A stretch of 64,000 bases of DNA from assembly GCA_900095095.1 (NCBI GenBank), contig FMBT01000473.1, forward strand, positions 1 through 64,000. The letters run 5' to 3'. Origin of the DNA: Fragilariopsis cylindrus CCMP1102. Its lineage: Eukaryota; Bacillariophyta; Bacillariophyceae; Bacillariales; Bacillariaceae. The notes beneath the pieces were generated by a model. It did not search any database, was not told the origin of the DNA, and saw only the letters and a program-made list of their open reading frames with translations. Below are positions 56,392-64,000 of this stretch, piece by piece; position 1 is the stretch's first letter, and every line of letters starts with the position of its first letter. The translations under genes were made by a program, and so were the position numbers.

Positions 56392-57884
56392 CAGTCTGCT
56401 CGCGTTAACAAATACAAAATAGCAAATACACTCTCATTAACAAATACACCATATCGGTTTACACGTGATTCAGACCGTTGGGTCCCGTGTAGTGATTGAT
56501 GGGTCGTGGTTCGTGACTAAATAGCCTGTAGTGGGTCCCGCGTAGTGACTTATTGATATAAGAACTAAATCATGCCCAAAATTTTACTAGTATTTGTTAG
56601 TGTAGTATGTAATAATAACTTTAGCATCAAATATATACACATAAAAAATCATTTTTTTTGTGAGATAGATCATGGAGTTTACAATTGACCTATTGGATGG
56701 AGAAATATTATATTCCTTGGTCTTGTAAGCCTACCGGTATCTCACAATGTAGGCTCACACACTACACGGCACACATCAAATAACCCCCCAAAATGGCCCA
56801 TTTGCAGTGTTTTGTGGACATACAGTACAGTCAAAAAGGTGAATCATCCCAAAATATATGGATGGGGTGCACTATGTATTCCAAAGGGAACTAACTCTTG
56901 GTACTTTGTGTAGATGATCAAGCTTAGGTGCGCACAAAAGTGGAAAACCCTGTTTTGAGGCCTAAACGGCCCATTTTGTGGTTAATGCTGCCCTACAACT
57001 TCATAACCTCCATAGAAACCTAAGCATGATGAGGACCTTGTAGGTATAGGTATAATGGATGCTAGTGCACCCGGCCCAGAAGGTTCTGTCCACAGCAACC
57101 CTTTCAAATAAGATATTGTGATGTTCATTTGTTGTTTGTGTGCATACCACAACAATAGATTGTAATTTATTCAACAACCACAGGAACCAAAAAGTGGTAG
57201 GAGGCAATTACAGTGTTCTAGTATACTACAAGAATCCTATTGCACCCAACCAATAGTAATTTGTTTTCTGCAACCACTTCGAATAAGATATTATGTTGTT
57301 CATTTTGATTGAAAATCATTTTGTTTGTGTGCATACCACAACAATAGATTGTAATTTATTCAACAACCACAGGAACAAAAAAGTGGTAGGAGGCAAGCAC
57401 AATGTTCTAGTACACTATTAGAATGCTATTGTACCCAACCCAGCTGGTGTTGTCCTCTGCAACACTTTCAAATGAGATATTTTGTTAGGTGTACTCATAC
57501 ATTTTAAATCCCTAAAATGTGTGCTGTGTGTGAGCCTACATTGCGACATGCTAGTAGGCTTACAAGACTAATGAATATGATAGTTATCCATCCAATAGGT
57601 CAATTGTAAACTTCATAGTCAATTTTTCCAAAAAAATGACTTGTCAAGTGTATATATTTGATGCTAAAGTTGCTATTATATACTACACTAACAAATACTA
57701 GTAAAATTTGGGCATGATTTAGTTTTTATATTGGCATATTTGGGCATTATTTAGTGTTTATACATGCATATTTAGGCATTATTTAGTTTTTTTATTCGTA
57801 CCAATATCACGTAACAAACACCTCTCGTTAACAAATACATCAGACCGGTTTACAGGGTATGTATTTGTTAACGCGAGCAGACTG
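56392..57884. mobile_element. Foldback-type DNA element with TA target duplication
   Basis: Starts CAGTCTGCTCGCGTTAAC and ends with its exact reverse complement; the perfect terminal inverted repeat is 24 bp, flanked on both sides by TA (56390-56391 and 57885-57886). The arms remain recognisably complementary for roughly 350-400 bp (56392 to about 56770 against about 57515-57884), sharing for example TTTACTAGTATTTGTTAGTG, CTTTAGCATCAAATATATAC and TTTACAATTGACCTATTGG. The centre holds just over two tandem units of about 190 bp (57050-57490). CAGT ends plus a TA duplication are typical of Tc1/mariner-superfamily non-autonomous elements. No transposase ORF is present. Confidence 0.85.
57050..57490. 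repeat. Tandem repeat of about 190 bp inside the foldback element
   Basis: Unit landmarks repeat at about 190-bp spacing: GTGGTAGGAGGCAA (57193 and 57383), CATACCACAACAATAGATTG (57144 and 57334), CAACCACAGGAAC (57175 and 57365). The same unit occurs in diverged form at about 20490-20760. Confidence 0.8.
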
Positions 57885-57911
57885 TACTGTATCACAATTG
57901 ATTTATGTTTA

Positions 57912-59561
57912 TTGTGCACTACTTCAGTACATAGTATTACGAAAGAGAAAGGAAGAATCATGATGGACGAGATAGACGATCGACAACAACAAGCAAAAGC
58001 AGCAGAACAGATTGCTGCTGCTGCTAAAGGTAGAAGACAACGCGTCGAAGCAGAACATATTGCTGCTGCTGCTGCTAAAGGTAGAAGACAACGCGTCGAA
58101 GTAATTGTAGTCCTTGAAAAGCATGATGAATTTCATTTGCGCATAAGAAATATAATTGATGAATTGGTGGAACAATTCGTTACTATAACAAAAAATAAAA
58201 ATGATATCGATGATAGAAGTATGCTTTACTCCTCGATATACGATCGACAACAACAAGCAGAAGCACTAGAACAAAATGCTGCAACTGTTTTGGAATGTAG
58301 AAGACAACGCGTCGAATTAATTTCAACCCTGAAACAGCATGATAAATTTCCTTTGCGTACAAGAAATAAATTTGATGAATTGGTTGAAGAATTCCTTACT
58401 GAAATTGAAGATGATCTCTTAGATATGCTTTGTGACAACAAAGATGAGGCTCCTGATGGTGGTGATATTGATGATGATGATGATCGTTATTATATTGATG
58501 ATCAACATCTTCATCATCATCGTTATTATCGTGGTTTAGATAGCAACCGTGATACAGAAGCTGAAGTTGAAACTGCTTTACGGTTTTTCCCGGAAGTCCT
58601 GTCAAGAAGAGGAGGACCCGCCAATATGTATCCCATTCAATATTTAGCAACCAACCCTAGCCGCTCCAATGTGAAGGCTCTTCCTTTTATTTCCCTCTTA
58701 GCTCGACTAGCAATAGAGTTCGGCTTTTTTGAAACAAAAGCAAGAGGAGGATTATTATACGAAGATAAAAATGGGGATAATATTCTACAGTTCCTCGTAC
58801 GCGACATCGCAGACGACGCGTATCTTCATGTGATGATACAATTGAGAGAATTGAGACATATGGGTTGTATCAAGAAAGAAGATATTAAGAAGTATGGGTT
58901 AGTGGTGATATTGTGTAGATGCCGCCATGTCATCAGAAAAAAATTATTTCGATTTTTAGTTGAATGGGATCCAACCTCGTTAATCCAAATATACGAATAT
59001 AGTGGACATCTGCCACTTCACGTTGCAACGAAATCTACTTCCACCCTTCAAGACTTTCGGATGGTATTCAAATACGGAATTCGTTATTATCCTAAAAAGA
59101 AAGGAATTAGTTTATTATTCAAGAAAAATGATTACAGTACGACAACCTTCCAACGTGCTTGTACAACATTTAAATACGAAGCAGTGATGAAGGTCGTAGA
59201 AGACATTCTTATACGTTATTCAGACACACCAATCAATACTACTGAGGCACTGATAACAGCAGCCATTGACGAGGACATTCATTTAGATTGTGTGTATTTT
59301 TTGTTGCGGAGAGAACCTGATGTCGTAATGAAACTAATGCCGTCCTCATCGATATTGACATCATTGAAGTTGGAGTCTACTAACGACAACATTCTCATTA
59401 GGAGCAATCACAACAACAGCAATAGAAAAGAAGATAGTAATGACGGGGGAAGCATCAGCGATAATGATATGCATAGTGTGAACAACAACGACGATTTGAT
59501 GGCAGTTACTAATCCAAAAAAGCGAAGAAGAAAAGAGAGAGACGATGATCAAGTTTCATAA
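57912..59561 (+). CDS. Diatom-type ankyrin-like repeat protein
   Basis: A 549-residue open frame; the likelier starts are the adjacent Met codons at 57960 and 57963 (MMDEIDDRQQQ) rather than 57912. The N-terminal 150 residues contain two related halves (DRQQQAKAAEQ..GRRQRVEVIVVLEKHDEF..IDELVEQF and DRQQQAEALEQ..CRRQRVELISTLKQHDKF..FDELVEEF), with RRQRVE three times. From about residue 215 come helical-pair repeats: ALRFFPEVLSRRGG, ISLLARLAIEFGFF, GLLYEDKNGDNILQFLVRDI, LFRFLVEWDPTSLIQIYEYS, GHLPLHVATKSTSTLQDFRM, ALITAAIDEDIHLDCVYFLL. This fits a large diatom-expanded family with degenerate ankyrin-like units; the function is unknown. The C-terminus is basic (PKKRRRKERDD), suggesting nuclear location. 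The foldback element ends 27 bp before the first Met, so it may form part of the promoter or 5' UTR. Confidence 0.75.
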   Translation: MCTTSVHSITKEKGRIMMDEIDDRQQQAKAAEQIAAAAKGRRQRVEAEHIAAAAAKGRRQRVEVIVVLEKHDEFHLRIRNIIDELVEQFVTITKNKNDIDDRSMLYSSIYDRQQQAEALEQNAATVLECRRQRVELISTLKQHDKFPLRTRNKFDELVEEFLTEIEDDLLDMLCDNKDEAPDGGDIDDDDDRYYIDDQHLHHHRYYRGLDSNRDTEAEVETALRFFPEVLSRRGGPANMYPIQYLATNPSRSNVKALPFISLLARLAIEFGFFETKARGGLLYEDKNGDNILQFLVRDIADDAYLHVMIQLRELRHMGCIKKEDIKKYGLVVILCRCRHVIRKKLFRFLVEWDPTSLIQIYEYSGHLPLHVATKSTSTLQDFRMVFKYGIRYYPKKKGISLLFKKNDYSTTTFQRACTTFKYEAVMKVVEDILIRYSDTPINTTEALITAAIDEDIHLDCVYFLLRREPDVVMKLMPSSSILTSLKLESTNDNILIRSNHNNSNRKEDSNDGGSISDNDMHSVNNNDDLMAVTNPKKRRRKERDDDQVS

Positions 59562-60992
59562 TTCTTCTTCTATATTATTTTCATTATTAGTATCAGTTTT
59601 TGTACCTTCTTCTTTTATAGTATATTTTGTATTCGAATCAAATGTATACCATAAACTAAGAACAATCCTTGTACCAGTTTGTACTTGACGAACAACATGT
59701 AAATTTTCTGTACCACTTGTAAATAATACAAGTCGACCACGTTTTGGTTCTATGGATGTAATAATTTTTTCGGTTTCGTCGCCATTATTTGTATTACTCT
59801 CTGTTGAATTTGAAGAACTAATAAATTCATTCCATTCTTTATTATCAGTCTCAATACTATAATATTTTGTTTCTTCTTTTTGCGTACTTGTACTACATAC
59901 TTGACATGATAATGGACAATATTCTTTTATATCATCTATTGAACATCGTCCAGCATTTTTATATTCTGTACATGAATATGGTGACCCCATTGATATTAAA
60001 TCTTCATCATAACATAATGGTTTTGTATTGATACTTTGATCATACTCATCAAACCCATTCCCATCTAAAAAATTAAACATACCACCAGTAAAATCGTCAT
60101 CGTAACTAGATAAATATAGTAATGCACTAAAATGATAATGTTCGGTATTATTCACATCTACATGTGGTGACCAATATATATCATGATCTGATTTTGGTAT
60201 CCAACCACAATTATCGCCATCATTGTTACTACTTTTTTCAAGTGAACCAACTGCACGTGTTATAAATGTTGGTGCTGTATGATACACTGACAATGATGAG
60301 GATGATGATGATGATGATGATAATTGTAGAAATTCTTTTGTGATACGTTTTTGTATACGATTAATTACATTCTGATATAATTCATGATCATTTTTTGTAA
60401 AACTAATAGCATGTCGTTTTTTATTGCCATTGCCATTGCCACCACTACCACCACTGCTATTGCTATATATACTCGTAACTTCATTTGTATTACGAATATA
60501 ACCTGTATTAATATCCATTATTGTTGGTCCACCACTTGCACTTGGAGTAGAATCAGCAGAATCAGAAGTAAAATCAGAATCAGTAGAATTGGAATTGGAA
60601 TTGGAAGTATCATCATTATCAACATATGACATACCCTTAAATGTAATTCTACGTAATTGATTAATTTCTTTGACTGAGATAAAATTATCTATAACAAAAC
60701 GATGGCATTCAAATTCAAATTCTTGTTCGTCTTCTGACGACGATGGTATAGTATCTTTAGTTGATTGACATGGTACTGTCCATTTATTAGTAATAATGCT
60801 ATTGTCATTGTTATCATTGTCATTGTCAGCGTGATTATTGTCATCAACGTCATTGTCAACGTCTTCAACTAGTACTTGTTCGGTCGTGGACGACGACAAC
60901 GACAGTACGGATGATTGTATATTACTTGTAATCATTATGATCATGACGACGATCATGACGACGTTATTGATGATCGATTTCATAATAGCCAT
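59556..60992 (-). CDS. 2OG-Fe(II) dioxygenase (prolyl-hydroxylase/OGFOD3-like) with inserted ShK domain
   Basis: An intact 478-residue gene. Residues about 5-25 are hydrophobic (NNVVMIVVMIIMI), a signal peptide or anchor. The oxygenase part starts at FECHRFVIDNFISVKEINQL. The iron-binding HxD is in YWSPHVDVNNTEHYHFSALL (about residue 274), the distal His in GTENLHVVRQVQTGTRIVLS (about residue 432), and the 2-oxoglutarate Arg is in GTRIVLSLW. Between them, residues about 326-367 hold a six-Cys ShK-type module (CYDEDLISMGSPYSC, CSIDDIKEYCPLSCQVC). Such enzymes hydroxylate protein proline or other residues in the secretory pathway. Long Asp/Asn, Ser and Thr runs are inserts. The gene ends tail-to-tail with the preceding gene, the two coding regions overlapping by 6 bp. 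Confidence 0.86.
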   Translation of the reverse strand: MAIMKSIINNVVMIVVMIIMITSNIQSSVLSLSSSTTEQVLVEDVDNDVDDNNHADNDNDNNDNSIITNKWTVPCQSTKDTIPSSSEDEQEFEFECHRFVIDNFISVKEINQLRRITFKGMSYVDNDDTSNSNSNSTDSDFTSDSADSTPSASGGPTIMDINTGYIRNTNEVTSIYSNSSGGSGGNGNGNKKRHAISFTKNDHELYQNVINRIQKRITKEFLQLSSSSSSSSSLSVYHTAPTFITRAVGSLEKSSNNDGDNCGWIPKSDHDIYWSPHVDVNNTEHYHFSALLYLSSYDDDFTGGMFNFLDGNGFDEYDQSINTKPLCYDEDLISMGSPYSCTEYKNAGRCSIDDIKEYCPLSCQVCSTSTQKEETKYYSIETDNKEWNEFISSSNSTESNTNNGDETEKIITSIEPKRGRLVLFTSGTENLHVVRQVQTGTRIVLSLWYTFDSNTKYTIKEEGTKTDTNNENNIEEEL

Positions 60993-61842
60993 AGTTGTCT
61001 CCCCATAACATTCTCCTTCTTATCTTGCTTTGCTTTCTTTCTTTCTTTTCTTTCTTTCTTCTCGATTGTTTTGTTTCGTTTTATCTCCTTTCAAAAAAAG
61101 ATAAGTAATACGGTAAGGCTGTGTGATGATTGATATGATATGATTGGATGTACTAGTACTAGTAGTAAGCTGACTCCTGACCTTCTCTTCTCTTGTCTTG
61201 TGTTTCTGTCTTCTCGAAAGAATGCTGATACAGTGCAGTACGAGTAGATTCGATTCGATTCGATTCTACTGAACTTGTACTGTCACCATTGATTTACTGC
61301 CTGTGCTAGTACTTACACAACAAGATTCATTCGCACGGTAGGCGGATGTGAAGTTTTGTTTTTTTGTTGTTCATCTTTATTTGCGTGGTGCTGGACCATC
61401 TTCCGTTCATACGTGAATAGAAATTTGTACGACAAAATTAAAAAATCGCAGCACCCAAACGCGCCTCGATTGACTTTTTGATTCCTGATATTAGAAACAG
61501 CATGACGTCAGCAGATGTCATAAAAAGAATTCCAAAAAAAGATCCAAAAATTTCGTAACGTTAACAAAAACAGTATCTTTTTGCTGACACAGTAGCACAG
61601 TAGTATCGTGGTGTCAATTAGCATACCGATAATACAGTAGCGAGAGGAAGCATTAGTATTGCGAAGTAGACTTTCTTTTGAAGTCATCGTCCTTCATTCA
61701 TCATTGTCAATCACATCACATCACAATCTAGAGTCTAGAGTCGATTCCTTACTATCCTTGTTTTTTTTTACCCTACTATACCAGCAAAAATCAAAGCAAT
61801 ACTAAATCAAATCAAAAAAGAAAAAGAAAAAGTCATAATACA
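60993..61842. other. Head-to-head intergenic region
   Basis: Divergent promoter between the dioxygenase and ATP-citrate lyase genes. Contains CTTTCTTTC runs near 61030-61060 and GATTCGATTCGATTC near 61250. No gene seen. Confidence 0.5.
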
Positions 61843-62909
61843 ATGTCAGCAAAAGCAATACGTGAATATCGTGGTAAAAAATTAATATCATATCATGTCA
61901 AAGAATTAAGTAATGGGAAACATATAATTGATGATCGTAGTGTATCAATAACATCTACCACCAATTATGATCTATTAGTAGAACAAGAATCATGGTTATT
62001 AACTACTCCATTATTAGTTGTGAAACCGGATCAATTAATTAAAAGACGTGGTAAAGCAGGATTAGTTGGTATAAAATTAAATTGGATGGAAGTTCAAGAA
62101 TGGATCTCACAAAAAATGAATACTGAAATTACATTAGAAAGTAGTAGTGGTAGTAAAGACGGTGTGACTGGTGAACTCCATACATTTATTGTGGATCCAT
62201 ATGTCGAACATTCCCAACAAGATGAATATTATATTTGTATTCAAAGTGATCGGAATGGGGAAGAAATTCTATTTTGTAAAGATGGTGGTGTAGATGTTGG
62301 TGATGTGGATACCAAAGCAAAACGTATTCACATTGGTATTGATAAAGTTGATCTACTTTCGAATGAATTAATTGATGCAGAACTTTTGGATGGTGTACCA
62401 CTTGAACGTATAACAGAATTATCATCCTTTATTATAACACTTTTTGAAGTATATCGTAAATTAAATTTTACATATATGGAAATTAATCCAATCGTATTTT
62501 CAGAAAGTGAAGATGGTACAACAACAACTATTATACCATTAGATTTAGCAGCCAAAATTGATGAAACTGCCTCATTTTTAAATGGACCAGATTGGGCAAA
62601 ACCAATCGGAGGTCATTTAGATTTACCTGCACCATTTGGACGAAAAGAATATCCAGAAGAAGAATATATACGTGAACTGGATTCCAAAACAGGTGCATCG
62701 TTAAAATTAACTGTATTAAATGAATATGGACGTATATGGACAATGGTACGTTACGTTAGATGTTTTCCATACGTTGTTACGTGTGTTACGTTGTTGCGTT
62801 ACGTACCCGATCGGAGGTTCCAAACCAATTGCATCACCACTCCCCATAACATCTTTTTTTGCGTTTACAAAAAGTGTCACGCCAAAACCAAATCAATCAT
62901 TTATACGCT

Positions 62910-62943
<34 letters not shown>

Positions 62944-64000
62944 ACGAAATTTTCCTCTTCCTCTTCCTCTCTCTCTCTGTCTCTTGTTTCTCGGTATTTT
63001 GTCTGTTTTTATAGGTCGCAGGTGGTGGTGCATCGGTTGTATATGCTGATACTATATCAGATTTAGGTTATGCAAATGAATTAGCTAATTATGGTGAATA
63101 TTCGGGTGCACCATCTACAGAACATACATATGAATATGCAAAGACATTAATTGAATTAATGACAAAACATGAACCACCACCACCAACAAAAAAGGGTGAT
63201 GACGATGGTGAGGATAAAGATAGAGGTAAAATATTTATTATTGGTGGAAGTATTGCAAATTTTACTGATATTGCTGCAACATTTGCTGGTTTAATTAAAG
63301 CATTATTGGCATATTGTGATATATTATTAAAACACAATGTATCAATTTGGGTCCGTAGGGCTGGACCCAATTATCAAGAAGGACTCCAGATGTTGCGTGA
63401 ATGTTCTAATACAACTGGATTAGATATTAAAATCTATGGTCCAGAAACACATATAACTGCTGTTGTACCACTTGCATTAGGATTAGAAGACATTGAAGAT
63501 TTTCCACAATTTGATGATCCATCACATTTACATAAGAAAGAATTAGCAATGTCTGCTTCTGCTAGGGCTATTGCTTCTGCGGCTTCTAGTAATAACAAAG
63601 TAGCAGATGTTGCTAACACTGACGCCACTACTAATGCTAATGCTGGTAATATGAAACGTATACAATCATTCCATAGACAAATTGCTGACCATGAAGCTGA
63701 TCATAGTGTTGAAAATTTTACTGCTAAAACAAGATGTGTCGTTTATGGATTAATGCCTGTTGCAGTACAAGGGATGTTAGATTTTGATTTTATGTGTAAA
63801 CGTGAAAAACCATCTGTTGCTGCAATGATATTCCCATTTAGTGCTAATCATTATATGAAGGTATGTGTGCTGTATGGTTTCTACTTTTCATACGCTTTAT
63901 AGAGCATTTTACATTACTTTACATGCCGTTATATCATCCACATTTTTCAATAACTCACACACGCTCTCTCTCTCTCTCTCTTCCCTCAAAAATCAGTTTT
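61843..64000 (+). CDS. ACLY: ATP-citrate lyase, 5' part (continues past window)
   Basis: Exons 61843-62745 and 63015-63860 are followed by exon 3 starting at 63997; introns 62746-63014 and 63861-63996 have GT-AG ends and keep phase 0. The product is the eukaryotic ATP-citrate lyase: [117 protein letters not shown], VWG-equivalent VYGLMPVAVQGMLDFDFMCK, and KREKPSVAAMIFPFSANHYM. It makes cytosolic acetyl-CoA from citrate for lipid synthesis. The N-terminal citrate/ATP-grasp half is complete; the catalytic His and citrate-synthase-like half lie outside. Two low-complexity inserts (PPPPTKKGDDDGEDKDR; SARAIASAASSNNK region) are lineage-specific. The first intron contains (CT)15 at 62911-62940. Confidence 0.93.
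62911..62940. repeat. (CT)15 microsatellite in ATP-citrate lyase intron 1
   Basis: Thirty bases of pure CT lie in the intron 62746-63014, and a second, shorter CT run is in intron 2 near 63963-63981. Polypyrimidine content near acceptors is normal, but the first run is about 75 bp upstream of the acceptor. Confidence 0.9.

Noticed and set aside
57050-57490. CRISPR-like regular repeats
   Set aside because: Units are about 190 bp, diverged and directly tandem without spacers, inside a eukaryotic transposable element.

Overview
This window is nuclear DNA of a eukaryotic alga, most likely a pennate diatom. The grounds are short GT-AG introns of about 75-300 bp, very low-complexity proteins (poly-N, D, S, T and Q), tandem helicase-associated (HA) repeats, a DUF6824 protein, a T1-BTB protein with a SPRY-like tail, an M11 (gametolysin) peptidase and a eukaryotic ATP-citrate lyase. 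The taxon is inferred from family content and not proven.

Layout. 1-462: broken HA-domain remnant. 707-3035 (-): SEC14/CRAL-TRIO protein, two exons. 4158-7492 (+): multi-pass membrane protein with PPPGF motifs, two exons. 8134-9237 (-): extended SDR/epimerase. 9997-11935 (+): decayed member of an HA family. 12569-13096 (-): VPS25 (ESCRT-II) with two single-base frame breaks. 14765-16241 (-): secreted Gly/Lys/Tyr repeat protein, repeatedly frameshifted. 16260-21500: gene-poor and repeat-rich. 21518-24456 (+): five-exon M11 metallopeptidase with a lamin-tail-like domain. 26608-27819 (+): T1-BTB plus SPRY-like. 28335-29216 (-): DUF6824. 31597-33192 (+): leucine-rich-repeat-like protein. 33759-35473 (-): ankyrin/SEC-C-like/MYND protein with one frame break. 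35886-37974 (+): HA family, one frame break. 38492-40702 (-): UBE2O/BIRC6-class E2 enzyme. 41539-43197 (-): intact HA family member. 44771-46330 (+): MATH-BTB-SAP. 46811-48157 (-): SET-like, plastid-targeted-looking protein with three inferred one-base losses. 48924-50563 (+): ATP-grasp half of a PEP synthase/PPDK-like protein. 51434-55972 (+): GT25 glycosyltransferase with a giant disordered N-terminus. 56392-57884: TA-flanked foldback DNA element. 57912-59561 (+): diatom-type ankyrin-like repeat protein. 59556-60992 (-): 2OG-Fe(II) oxygenase with an inserted ShK domain. 61843-64000 (+): 5' part of ATP-citrate lyase.

There is no operon logic; genes alternate strands as expected for a compact protist genome. 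The strongest unexplained signals are three. First, a three-locus family combines paired Trp-Gly-Asn-Trp-Cys boxes with SUMO-consensus clusters and tandem HA domains. Second, a foldback element with long inverted arms ends 27 bp before the next open reading frame, and its core repeat recurs 37 kb away. Third, single-base homopolymer indels recur in otherwise conserved genes, so either the assembly carries indel errors or several genes are decaying.
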